Part shown: piece by piece, positions 42,347-51,304 of the stretch
Layout: each line of letters starts with the position of its first letter
How positions within the stretch are numbered: the stretch's first letter is position 1
Source: an uncultured Elusimicrobiales bacterium
GTDB taxonomy: Bacteria; Elusimicrobiota; Elusimicrobia; Elusimicrobiales; Elusimicrobiaceae
Length of the DNA: 64,000 nt
NCBI GenBank assembly: GCA_910576915.1
Contig: CAJTJT010000003.1
Span: 62,001 to 126,000, forward strand
Direction of reading: 5' to 3'
Notes under the pieces: generated by a model
Told to the model about the DNA's origin: nothing
Databases searched by the model: none
What the model saw: the letters and a program-made list of their open reading frames with translations, nothing else
Translations under genes and position numbers: made by a program

Positions 42347-42856
42347 ATGAAAAAAACAATAACAGCCGCGCTGGCTTTACTGATGTTAAGCGGTGCGGCG
42401 GGGGTATACGCGGCGACGGCCGGGCCGGCGACGGGTAACGCGCAGGTGGTGATTATCGCACCGCTTACGCTGACGCATAACTCCGGGGCCAAGTTGGATT
42501 TTGGCAACGTCATTAACACCACTGCGGGCACCGTAACGGTGGCCGCTAAGGACGGTTCGGTAACCACCAGCGGCGTGACCGGGCAAAACGGCACGACGAC
42601 GGCGGACCAGTTTACCGTAACGGGCGCCAACGGTATTCCGTTTACGGTTTCCGCTCCGTCCACCATTACAGTAACCAGCGGGGCCAATAATATGACGATT
42701 AACTCGGTAACGAGTTTCTGCGGTACGGGGGCGACTTCTTCGTGTGTGGCTTCTGCCGCCGGGACAGCCGTAGGCGTGGGCGGCACGCTGGCCGTTTCCG
42801 CCGCACAGGCGGTGGGTACGTACACGGGCACGTATACGCTGTCCATTACGTATTGA
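42347..42856 (+). CDS. DUF4402 pilus subunit, major candidate
   Basis: A 169-residue protein with a signal peptide (cut after VYA, about 22) and one DUF4402 domain. The domain starts LTLTHNSGAKLDFG and ends VGGTLAVSAAQAVGTYTGTYTLSITY, the usual closing strand of this family of secreted fimbrial-type subunits. It is short, simple in composition and first of the two subunits, so it is the likely shaft protein. AAAAGGAGAA is a strong ribosome-binding site. Confidence 0.8.
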   Translation: MKKTITAALALLMLSGAAGVYAATAGPATGNAQVVIIAPLTLTHNSGAKLDFGNVINTTAGTVTVAAKDGSVTTSGVTGQNGTTTADQFTVTGANGIPFTVSAPSTITVTSGANNMTINSVTSFCGTGATSSCVASAAGTAVGVGGTLAVSAAQAVGTYTGTYTLSITY

Positions 42857-42864
42857 TTGAAATG

Positions 42865-42897
42865 TTAGCTCCGGGGATCTATATTCCCCGGAGCTAA
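42865..42897 (+). promoter_or_regulatory. Stable hairpin between the two subunit genes, no T-run
   Basis: A 13-bp perfect stem (42865-42877 with 42885-42897). It is not followed by T residues, so it is more likely to protect or process the upstream message than to terminate it fully. This would favour the first subunit over the second. Confidence 0.55.
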
Positions 42898-42913
42898 TAA
42901 AAGGAAACGGACT

Positions 42914-43852
42914 ATGCGATATGTATCCGTATTATTGATCCTGTGTTTGGTTTGCGTCCGCGCGTTTGGATTGCAAATTACCACGTATCCGACGATTCAA
43001 TTCGGGAGTATTTCATACGGCTCCTCCGTTTCCACGGGCAAAAACAGCGTTACCGTATCGCCTTCCGGCACAGTAAGTACCGCCGGGTCGGGCGGTATCG
43101 TTACGCAAACGGGCGGTGCGGCGGGTAAAGTTGCTTTTAAGTCTACCAGTGTATTGGAGTTGTTGGTCAACGTCCGCGTGGCCGCCACCTCTCCGCAAGT
43201 GATTACGACACCCGGGTGCGGCAGTATTACCGTAACTAATTTTGTGCTGGCGGGCTCCTTAAATTTATTAACGCTTACTTTTTTATTGGGGGCCGCCGAA
43301 ACCACCGTTGGCGCGACGATGACGGTAAATAATATTACGGGTTATAACTGCACCATCAGCGGCACGGTAAACGGCGCGCTGGCGTACAGTACATTGGCGG
43401 GGGACACTAATCCCAACACTCCTTTAAATGTAAACATTTCTGTGAACGTGCTGCCACCGCCGTTAACGTTAAAACACAGCGACGGGGCTTCTTTAAATTT
43501 CGGTACGCTCTGCCGCGGAAGCGTCACGCAGACGCTGACCGTGACGGCGGACGGGACGGCTTCCGGCTCCAACTTGGTCTGTCCGGCGCAGGGATATTCG
43601 GCGGACCAGTTTAAAGTGGACGGCTATAACGGCGCGTCTTTTTCCGTATCTTCCATTAGCAGCATCCAGCTGACCAACTCTGCCGACGGCACTAAACTGA
43701 CGGTGGATAATTTTGCACCGTCCTGTTCTTCCAACTGTATTATTTCTGCCAACGATTCTTACACACTGCGCGTCGGCGGCCGTTTGACAGTGCCTGCTTC
43801 GGCCACCACCGGCACGTATACAGGCACCTATCCCGTTACCATTACTTATTAA
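42914..43852 (+). CDS. Two-domain DUF4402 protein, possible pilus tip
   Basis: A 312-residue protein with a signal peptide (cut after FG, about 20). The second half is a clear DUF4402 domain (LTLKHSDGASLNFG to TGTYTGTYPVTITY) matching the subunit upstream. The first half (TYPTIQFGSISYG onward) is a more divergent domain. A two-domain subunit at the end of a chaperone-usher operon is usually a tip adhesin. Cysteine pairs occur in both halves. The ligand is unknown. Confidence 0.72.
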   Translation: MRYVSVLLILCLVCVRAFGLQITTYPTIQFGSISYGSSVSTGKNSVTVSPSGTVSTAGSGGIVTQTGGAAGKVAFKSTSVLELLVNVRVAATSPQVITTPGCGSITVTNFVLAGSLNLLTLTFLLGAAETTVGATMTVNNITGYNCTISGTVNGALAYSTLAGDTNPNTPLNVNISVNVLPPPLTLKHSDGASLNFGTLCRGSVTQTLTVTADGTASGSNLVCPAQGYSADQFKVDGYNGASFSVSSISSIQLTNSADGTKLTVDNFAPSCSSNCIISANDSYTLRVGGRLTVPASATTGTYTGTYPVTITY

Positions 43853-43942
43853 GCTGTTTGGTTGACATCTTCCTCTTTTTTGCATACCCGAAATTTCCGG
43901 CTGCCGGGGCTTTTTGGCGGAATTAACAAAGCTGTAAATTTG

Positions 43943-43957
43943 TATAATACAGACTGA
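43943..43957 (+). promoter_or_regulatory. -10 box close to the hsdR start
   Basis: TATAAT (43943-43948) ends 8 nt before the ATG, with no ribosome-binding site, so the restriction operon may start as a leaderless or near-leaderless message. Confidence 0.5.
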
Positions 43958-46680
43958 TGACCCCAGAAGAAATTGCCCGGAAGCAGATTGATGAAAAACT
44001 AACCCAAGCGGGTTGGCTTGTACAAGACCGCAAAGACTTTAACCGTTTTGCGGGGATTGGTGTGGCTTGCCGCGAGTTTGTAATGGAAGACGGTACGGAG
44101 GCTGATTATCTTTTATTTATTGATGGTAAAGCCGCTGGGGTGATTGAAGCTAAAAAAGCAGGAATAGCGCTAAGCGGCATAGAAAACCAGTCAAAAGGTT
44201 ACAGCTGCCGTTTGCCTGCTTATGTAAAACACTATCAACTCCCTTTGCCGTATATATACGAAAGCAACGGGAGCGAAATATTCTTTACGGATATTCGCGA
44301 CCCGCATCCTATCGCGCGGCCCGTATTTCACTTTCATCAGCCGGTTACTTTGAAAGAAAGTTTAGATAAAGTATCTTCCTTACGGGGGCGTTTGCAAAAC
44401 TTGCCCGTTTTACAAAAAGGGAATTTGCGTGATTGCCAGTTCACTGCTATTGAAAATTTAGAAAAATCGTTGGCGTTGGGCAAACCCCGCTCCTTAATTC
44501 AGCTGGCAACGGGTGCCGGCAAAACGTATACCGCGTGTAATTTTACCTATCGTTTGCTTAAATATGCCAAGGCTAAACGCCTTTTGTTTTTAGTTGATAG
44601 AAATAATTTGGGCCGTCAGACAAATAAAGAATTCCAAGCCTTTCGGCCGGACGACGATAACCGTTTATTTACCAGCCTGCATTTAGTGCAGCATTTAAAG
44701 AGCAACGTTATTAACCCGGATACGGAAGTTGTCATTACTACTATTCAGCGTTTGTATTCTATGCTGCGCGGAGAGACGGAATTTGATGAAGGTAACGAAG
44801 AAGTTTCCGCCTACGAAAGCTCTGCCGTAGCGAATATACAAGTTTCTTATAATCCGCAAATTCCGCCGGAATTTTTTGATTTTATTATTACGGACGAATG
44901 CCACCGCAGTATTTACGGTTTATGGCGGCAGGTATTGGAGTATTTTGATTCGTTTTTAATTGGTCTTACTGCCACGCCTTCCAAACAGACGTTGGGATAT
45001 TTTAACCAGAACTTGGTGGCGGAATACCCTTATGAACGGTCTGTAGCGGATAATGTAAACGTCGGATACAATATCTTCCGCGTAAAGACGGAAATTTCCG
45101 ATAAAGGCGGCAAGGTGGAAGCCGGCTACACCATTCCAAAAATAGACCGTAAAACCCGTCATAAAATTTATGAAACACTGGATGAAGATTTGGAATATAA
45201 ACCCGAACAGTTGGACCGTTCCGTTACGGCTTTAAACCAAATTCGTACGGTGTTGGAAGCATATAAGCAAAATCTTTTCACCCAGTTATTTCCGGAGCGC
45301 GAGCCGACGTGGGTTCCCAAAACGCTGATTTTTGCCAAAGATGATAACCACGCCGAAAATATCGTCCGGCTTGTGCGGGAAGTGTTTAACGCCGATAACG
45401 ATTTTTGTAAAAAAATTACTTACAATGTTTCCGGCGTGAAACCGGAAGATTTAATTCAGGAGTTCCGCATTTCGCCCGCTTTTCGTATTGCCGTAACGGT
45501 GGATATGATTGCCACGGGGACGGACATCAAACCGCTGGAAGTGCTTATTTTTATGCGGGACGTCCATTCCGAACTTTATTACGAACAGATGAAAGGCCGC
45601 GGCGTGCGGACGATTCCGGTAAGCGATTTGAAATCCGTTACACCCAACGCTGTTTGCAAATCTAAATTTATTTTGATTGATGCCGTAGGTGTAACGGAAA
45701 GCAAGAAATCGGTTCAGCCGCCTTTGGAGCGCAAAAAAGGCGTTCCTTTTAAAAAGTTATTGGAACAATTAGGGCAGGGCCGCTGTGATGACGCTGCGCT
45801 CAGTTCTACGGCCGCGCGGTTGGCGGCGCTCGGGAATGCGCTTAATGAAGAAAAACAAGCGCAGGTAAAAGAAATTTGCGGTAAGAGTTTGCAGGAACTT
45901 TCTAATGCACTTTTGGACGCTATAGACCCCGACAAATTAGAAGGAAAAACCGAAGCGGACATAGAACAGTTGCGCGATGACGCTGTCCGTCCTTTTGCCA
46001 ACCCCAAAGTGCGGGATTTTCTGTTAACGCAAGCGCGGAACGCTTATATGTATGTGGATGATATTTCCACGGATAAAGTAATCGAATTTGCGCCCGTTAA
46101 GGAACGCGCGGAAGGCATCATCAAAAGTTTAAAAGAATTTATTGAGTTGCACAAAGACGAGCTGGCCGCCTTGTCTATTATTTACCATAAATCGTACGGC
46201 AAAGAACGGCTGACGTATGACGGTATCAAAGAACTGTCGGATGCGCTTGTAAATAATGCGCCGTCTTTATCTATTCCGGTATTATGGGGCGCGTTTATGC
46301 AGGTGAGCCCCAATAAAGTGCAACGGGCCAAAACGCCGGAAAAAATGTTAACCAACGTCATCCAATTAATGCGCTTTGCCCTGGGCCAGGACGCCGAATT
46401 AAAACCGTTTGATACGGCGGCCTCCCAGCGGTATAACTTGTGGTTAGGCCGCCAGAAAAAACGCGGCATCGTGTTTTCGTCTGACCAGTTGGACTGGCTG
46501 GAAGAAATTAAAAATTTTATTGTTTATAATTCGTCTATGACAGAAAAAGACATGCAGGAAACGCTAAGCGACAAAGGCGGTCTATTAAAAGCCCGCCAAG
46601 TATTTGCTACCCCGCTTTCTCTCCCTCTGTTGCTTACGGACTTAAATAACGCCCTTATCGGCGTAAATGGAGAGGAATAG
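43957..46680 (+). CDS. hsdR: Type I restriction enzyme, R subunit
   Basis: A 907-residue translocase-nuclease. An N-terminal PD-(D/E)xK nuclease domain shows Asp50 and Glu64-x-Lys66 in the DYLLFID to VIEAKK stretch. The SF2 helicase core has Walker A TGAGKTYTA (about 185-193), a DECH box (ITDECHRSIYG) and motif VI (QMKGRGVRT). It pulls in DNA after the S and M subunits find an unmethylated site, then cuts. The gene has backbone-like base composition, unlike the AT-rich gene inserted 1 bp after it. Confidence 0.93.
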   Translation: MTPEEIARKQIDEKLTQAGWLVQDRKDFNRFAGIGVACREFVMEDGTEADYLLFIDGKAAGVIEAKKAGIALSGIENQSKGYSCRLPAYVKHYQLPLPYIYESNGSEIFFTDIRDPHPIARPVFHFHQPVTLKESLDKVSSLRGRLQNLPVLQKGNLRDCQFTAIENLEKSLALGKPRSLIQLATGAGKTYTACNFTYRLLKYAKAKRLLFLVDRNNLGRQTNKEFQAFRPDDDNRLFTSLHLVQHLKSNVINPDTEVVITTIQRLYSMLRGETEFDEGNEEVSAYESSAVANIQVSYNPQIPPEFFDFIITDECHRSIYGLWRQVLEYFDSFLIGLTATPSKQTLGYFNQNLVAEYPYERSVADNVNVGYNIFRVKTEISDKGGKVEAGYTIPKIDRKTRHKIYETLDEDLEYKPEQLDRSVTALNQIRTVLEAYKQNLFTQLFPEREPTWVPKTLIFAKDDNHAENIVRLVREVFNADNDFCKKITYNVSGVKPEDLIQEFRISPAFRIAVTVDMIATGTDIKPLEVLIFMRDVHSELYYEQMKGRGVRTIPVSDLKSVTPNAVCKSKFILIDAVGVTESKKSVQPPLERKKGVPFKKLLEQLGQGRCDDAALSSTAARLAALGNALNEEKQAQVKEICGKSLQELSNALLDAIDPDKLEGKTEADIEQLRDDAVRPFANPKVRDFLLTQARNAYMYVDDISTDKVIEFAPVKERAEGIIKSLKEFIELHKDELAALSIIYHKSYGKERLTYDGIKELSDALVNNAPSLSIPVLWGAFMQVSPNKVQRAKTPEKMLTNVIQLMRFALGQDAELKPFDTAASQRYNLWLGRQKKRGIVFSSDQLDWLEEIKNFIVYNSSMTEKDMQETLSDKGGLLKARQVFATPLSLPLLLTDLNNALIGVNGEE

Positions 46681-46681
46681 A

Positions 46682-48592
46682 ATGAATCAATTAACATATT
46701 TAGTATCAATTAAAACATTTTTTGAAAAAGATAATGATTATATTTCAGCTTTTTCATATATTGTGTTACAAGTTTTAACTAAACATAAACAAACAAATAC
46801 ACAAATACAAGAAAAAATTAATCAACAATTTTCTATCCGAATTCCGACTTCTTTTATTAAAACCTGTCTAAAACGCTTAAAAAAAATTGGGATTACTTCT
46901 GTAGAAATGTCGGTTTTGTCAGAACGCGGGGAAGAATTATTACAAAATATTTCAACTCAGGTTGCAGATGCTAACAGGGAAATTAATGGATTAGTTGATA
47001 AAATACAAACATATATCTCAAGTAAAAATATTCATGCAACTAATGAAGAGATTTTAAAGAACCTAATTAAACTTATTGAATCAAAAACCCAAGATATAGC
47101 TTCAGGATTTAAAAAAATTTCTTTTACTGAAAATAAAAATTCTGACTTCGAAATTACTCGCCAAATCGTGCATTTTTTGATTGAAGTGGAAGAGAAAGAT
47201 GCTATTGCATTTAAAACATTACGAGATATTGGACAAGGTGTTATTTTGCATGCCATCTTAAATAAAGAAGATCCTGATAAAATTGCAGCATCTTTTTCTC
47301 CATTAACTATATTTTTAGATACCAATGTAGTTTTTGGTTTGTTGGAGTTGGCTGATCATGAAACAAATTCCACTTGTAAAGAGATTGTTTCTCTTGTGCG
47401 TCAACACAAAAATATTGAATTACGCTTGTTCCCCTTCACAGTAGAAGAAATCCGTAATTTTATTGAAGCTCAAATGAAACATTATAATGGTGTTGGTTCC
47501 AATGTTCGATATATTTATCTATCTGGTGCAAGAAAAATATTATCAAAAAAATCAAATGCCACACTCAAGTTGTTGCAAGACAATTTTGTTCGAGATTTAA
47601 ATAAAAAATTTGGAATTGTAGTCTCTAATGATTATTCTGATAATCTTTATACAAGTGAACAAATAAATGAATTAAATAAACTGAAAATAGATTATGAAAA
47701 TTTATATAAGATGCCTTCTCAACTATCATTAGAGCATGATGTTAATGCTTTTTGCTGGGTTAAAAAACTTAGAAAGGGAAAAGTTTATTCTATCGAAGAT
47801 GCTAAATATTTATTTCTTACTCTTGATAACAAATTATTCCGGTGGGTTGCTAATAAACATCAAACTTCAAGGCCAGAAGTAATTACAATTGAGGCGTTTA
47901 CTGCAATATTGTGGATCAAAACGCCGAGTCTGAATTCGAATCTTCCTATTCATAATTTAATTGCTGGATGTCGAGAAAAATTGCTAATTCGCCAAGATGT
48001 TTGGGACGCTATAATTACCGCCTTGAAAAAATATAAAAATTTAGATTCCTATGAACATGATGCTGTGTCGATTCGTATATTACAGTCTAGGTCTCTATTA
48101 GAACAAATAGAAGGAATTTCGGCTCTGTCTGAGGAAAAAGCTCTGGCTTGTATAGAAACAGCGGATGCTTCCCTAAAAGAACAAGAAGAAAAACGTAATC
48201 GAGAATTATCTGATTTAAAAAAGAAAAATCTTCAAAGTGAACAAGAAAAACAAAATTATCAAAAAACCATTGATTCGCAAACAGAAAAGCTGCAACGTTA
48301 TAAAAAGCGAGATAAGAAGTTGTCCACCTTTTTTGCTGTTCTGCTATTCATAGCTTCTTACATCTTGTTAGCATTTCTAGTTTGGGAGGTGTACGATGCA
48401 GGATGGCTTGGAAAATTTAACGGTAGTGTTGAAATTAAAGGAGTTGAATTAACAGAAGTTCCTAGTCAGACTTGTTACTGTATATTGGTGGTCATTATAT
48501 GGAGCTTTTGGTTTGTAATCCTTCGTTGGGGGCGGTGGTTTGCTACAATCCGTAATTGGATATATGGAAAAATGCAAGGATCATCTAAATAA
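46682..48592 (+). CDS. PIN-domain protein with C-terminal membrane anchor, inside the restriction operon
   Basis: A 636-residue protein. Residues 1-85 look like a winged-helix domain. At about 205-390 there is a PIN-type nuclease fold with acidic residues in FLDTNVVFGLL, TVEEIRNF, LEHDVNAFCW and LTLDNKLFRW. Residues 490-560 form a charged coiled coil. Two membrane helices follow (about 565-590 and 610-630). The ATG at 46682 has GGAGAGG 6 nt upstream, placed at the hsdR stop. It is strongly AT-rich compared with hsdR. It may be an RNA-cutting back-up or safety effector; this is inference. Confidence 0.65.
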   Translation: MNQLTYLVSIKTFFEKDNDYISAFSYIVLQVLTKHKQTNTQIQEKINQQFSIRIPTSFIKTCLKRLKKIGITSVEMSVLSERGEELLQNISTQVADANREINGLVDKIQTYISSKNIHATNEEILKNLIKLIESKTQDIASGFKKISFTENKNSDFEITRQIVHFLIEVEEKDAIAFKTLRDIGQGVILHAILNKEDPDKIAASFSPLTIFLDTNVVFGLLELADHETNSTCKEIVSLVRQHKNIELRLFPFTVEEIRNFIEAQMKHYNGVGSNVRYIYLSGARKILSKKSNATLKLLQDNFVRDLNKKFGIVVSNDYSDNLYTSEQINELNKLKIDYENLYKMPSQLSLEHDVNAFCWVKKLRKGKVYSIEDAKYLFLTLDNKLFRWVANKHQTSRPEVITIEAFTAILWIKTPSLNSNLPIHNLIAGCREKLLIRQDVWDAIITALKKYKNLDSYEHDAVSIRILQSRSLLEQIEGISALSEEKALACIETADASLKEQEEKRNRELSDLKKKNLQSEQEKQNYQKTIDSQTEKLQRYKKRDKKLSTFFAVLLFIASYILLAFLVWEVYDAGWLGKFNGSVEIKGVELTEVPSQTCYCILVVIIWSFWFVILRWGRWFATIRNWIYGKMQGSSK

Positions 48593-48596
48593 AAAA

Positions 48597-49868
48597 ATGA
48601 ATGCACAGTTTCCAAAATACCAATGGAATTCTTTTCCTCTTCATTGCCTCTCTCTTATTGTGAAAGGGGTTACGTATGCTAAGGAAGATATTGGTGTCTC
48701 AGGCAAAGGATATATCCCTATTTTACGAGCCAATAACATACAAAATGATGAATTTGATTTTCATAATTTAGTTTGGGTATGTAAAGAACGAATATCAAAG
48801 GAACAGCTGCTATGTTTAGGTGATGTCGTTGTAGCTACATCTAGTGGAAGCAAACATCTAGTTGGCAAAACAGCCAGTTTCCGTGAACAACAAAAGATTT
48901 CCTGTGGTGCTTTTTGTGCAATTTTACGGCCAAACTCTTTAATCAATAATCTGTTTTTTAAGTATTTCTTCCAAACTCAAAGTTATAGAAATCATATATC
49001 TTCTCTATCCAAAGGAAGTAATATTAACAATTTAAAAAACGCAGATCTCGCTAATATACAAATCCCCGTTCCCCCGTTGGCGGAGCAGAAGCGGATTGTG
49101 AAAAAAATTGAAGAGCTGTTTGCCGTTATTGATAGAACCGTTAAATCTTTAAACGATACCGAAGAACAACTTGCCCAATACCGCCAAAGTGTTTTGCAAA
49201 ATGTCTTTGGGTCTATTGCGGGAGAGTTCGTACCGCTAAAGACTGTGTTAAAAACTTCCAGCGGAGGAACTCCTTCCCGCAGAAATCCTAGCTTTTATCA
49301 AGGCTCTATTCCTTGGGTTAAGTCAGGTGAACTGGATTATAATGTTATTCAGGATACTGAAGAGCATCTTTCGCAGGAGGCTTTGGAACATAGTTCTGCG
49401 AAAATATTTCCTCCCGGCAGTTTATTAATCGCTTTATATGGGGCTACTATTGGTAAAATGGCTTTTTTGGGTGTGCCTGCGGCAACGAATCAGGCGGTAT
49501 GTTGTATTTTTCCCTCTAGTGCCTATGATATGTCCTTTATCTTTTATTTTTTGCGCTTTAAACATAAATATCTTATGTTTCAAGGGAAAGGCGGTGCCCA
49601 AAAGAATATCAGTCAAGAAATCCTTAAATCTTTATTAATCCCACATATCAATTTGCCCGAACAAAAAGCTATTGTTGCTAAAATAGAAACGGCGTTTGCG
49701 GCGGCGGATAAGGCCGAAAAAGCCATCTCGGCAGCTTTGGAACAAGCAAAACAACTTAAACAAAGCATTTTAAAACGGGCCTTTGAGGGGAAACTCGTCC
49801 CGCAAGACCCTAACGATGAACCCGTAGATCTCAGCCAACTTAACACCCATAAAGGAAAATCAAAATGA
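48597..49868 (+). CDS. hsdS: Type I restriction-modification specificity subunit
   Basis: About 423 residues. Two target-recognition domains alternate with two conserved helices: PPLAEQKRIVKKIEELF near residue 160, and LPEQKAIVAKIETAF near 350. The end (LKQSILKRAFEGKLVPQDP) is typical. The two domains together read a split DNA site. The first domain (48600-49060) is more AT-rich than the rest, as expected after domain exchange. The start is uncertain: ATG at 48597 fits the family, while ATG at 48564 would overlap the PIN gene. Confidence 0.9.
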   Translation: MNAQFPKYQWNSFPLHCLSLIVKGVTYAKEDIGVSGKGYIPILRANNIQNDEFDFHNLVWVCKERISKEQLLCLGDVVVATSSGSKHLVGKTASFREQQKISCGAFCAILRPNSLINNLFFKYFFQTQSYRNHISSLSKGSNINNLKNADLANIQIPVPPLAEQKRIVKKIEELFAVIDRTVKSLNDTEEQLAQYRQSVLQNVFGSIAGEFVPLKTVLKTSSGGTPSRRNPSFYQGSIPWVKSGELDYNVIQDTEEHLSQEALEHSSAKIFPPGSLLIALYGATIGKMAFLGVPAATNQAVCCIFPSSAYDMSFIFYFLRFKHKYLMFQGKGGAQKNISQEILKSLLIPHINLPEQKAIVAKIETAFAAADKAEKAISAALEQAKQLKQSILKRAFEGKLVPQDPNDEPVDLSQLNTHKGKSK

Positions 49869-51304
49869 CCGAAGCCTCTCTGATTACCAAAGTTTGGAAC
49901 TATGCCACCATTATGAAAGACGCCGGACTTAGCTATACCGACTATGTCCGCCAGCTTACGTATCTCCTCTTTTTAAAAATGGATCACGAACGCGATACCT
50001 TGCTTGCCGAAGGGTCTATCGTGCCGGCCGCTTACCGCTGGAATACGCTCCTGTCTTTAAACGGAGCGGAATTGGAACAACATTATTCCAAAGCGTTGGA
50101 AACTCTGTCTAAAGAATCCGGCATCATCGGTACTATTTTCCGTCGTGCAAAAAATGAGATTACCGAGCCGGCCAAACTTAAACAGCTGATTTCCCTCATC
50201 AATAAAGAAACTTGGCTTGCCCTAGATATGGATGTAAAAGGTGCTATCTACGAGGGTCTTCTGCAAAAGAATGCTACCGAAACAAAAGCCGGTGCCGGCC
50301 AGTATTTTACGCCCCGCCCATTAATCCGCGCGATGGTAGAGGTAATGCGCCCCACGCCGGAAATGTCGGTAGTGGACCCCGCGTGCGGAACAGGTGGCTT
50401 TTTATTGGCTGCGTATGATTATATGAAGAAGCAGACGCGGGATTCCCATATTTTAAAGGAACTTCGCACGAATAAACTCCACGGCAACGATATTACGCCG
50501 TTGGTAGTCAATTTGTGCGCGATGAACCTCTATCTGCACGGCATTGGCGAAGGCAAATGCCCGATTGAGGAGAAAGATTCCCTTTTAAGTGCCGGTTCCA
50601 AGCGTTATGATATGTGTTTAACCAATCCTCCGTTTGGTAAAAAGAGTTCTACTACTATTGTAGGGGAAGACGGTTCCTTAAAAAAAGAAAAAGATAATTA
50701 CGAACGGGCGGATTTTATTGCTACGACCTCTAACAAACAAATCAATTTCTTGCAGCATATTATGACGATTTTAAATACTCCCGGGTATGCCGCTGTAGTT
50801 GTGCCGGATAATGTGCTTTTTGAAGGCGGTGCGGGGGAGAAAGTCCGCAAACGCCTGTTAAATGAATTTAATTTGCACACGATTTTACGTTTACCGACGG
50901 GTATTTTTTACGCGCAAGGCGTAAAAGCGAATGTGATTTTCTTTGAGAAGCATCCGCCGTTAGAAAAAGGTCACCGTACCCAGGATGTGTGGGTGTATGA
51001 CTTGCGTACCAATATGAATTTGACTTTAGTGGAAAATTCGTTGTCCGATGAGCATTTAAAAGACTTTATTAAATGTTATGCTGCAGAAGACCGCACACAA
51101 CGCAAGGAAAGCGAGCGGTTCAAAAAATTTACTTATGACGAACTGATTAAACGGGATAAAACGAACTTGGATATTATTTGGTTAAAAGATGACAGTTTAA
51201 AAGAATTAGAAAATTTGCCGGAGCCAGAAATTTTGTTAAAAGACATCGTCAAAAATTTAAAAGGTTGTCTGGCTGATTTGGAAGCGTTGGAAAAAACGTT
51301 ATGA
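49865..51304 (+). CDS. hsdM: Type I restriction-modification methyltransferase subunit
   Basis: A 479-residue N6-adenine methyltransferase. The SAM-binding motif is VVDPACGTGGFLL (about 169-181) and the catalytic motif is NPPF (about 254-257). The N-terminal helical domain and GAGQYFTPRPLI are typical. It overlaps hsdS by 4 bp (ATGA). The order R, S, M, with S before M, is less common than M, S. It methylates the host's own sites and forms the M2S core of the nuclease. Confidence 0.95.
   Translation: MTEASLITKVWNYATIMKDAGLSYTDYVRQLTYLLFLKMDHERDTLLAEGSIVPAAYRWNTLLSLNGAELEQHYSKALETLSKESGIIGTIFRRAKNEITEPAKLKQLISLINKETWLALDMDVKGAIYEGLLQKNATETKAGAGQYFTPRPLIRAMVEVMRPTPEMSVVDPACGTGGFLLAAYDYMKKQTRDSHILKELRTNKLHGNDITPLVVNLCAMNLYLHGIGEGKCPIEEKDSLLSAGSKRYDMCLTNPPFGKKSSTTIVGEDGSLKKEKDNYERADFIATTSNKQINFLQHIMTILNTPGYAAVVVPDNVLFEGGAGEKVRKRLLNEFNLHTILRLPTGIFYAQGVKANVIFFEKHPPLEKGHRTQDVWVYDLRTNMNLTLVENSLSDEHLKDFIKCYAAEDRTQRKESERFKKFTYDELIKRDKTNLDIIWLKDDSLKELENLPEPEILLKDIVKNLKGCLADLEALEKTL

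Noticed and set aside
42347..43852. Tandem duplication of one pilus gene
   Set aside because: The DUF4402 domains share their closing strand pattern but differ through most of their length, so they are paralogous domains and not a recent duplication.
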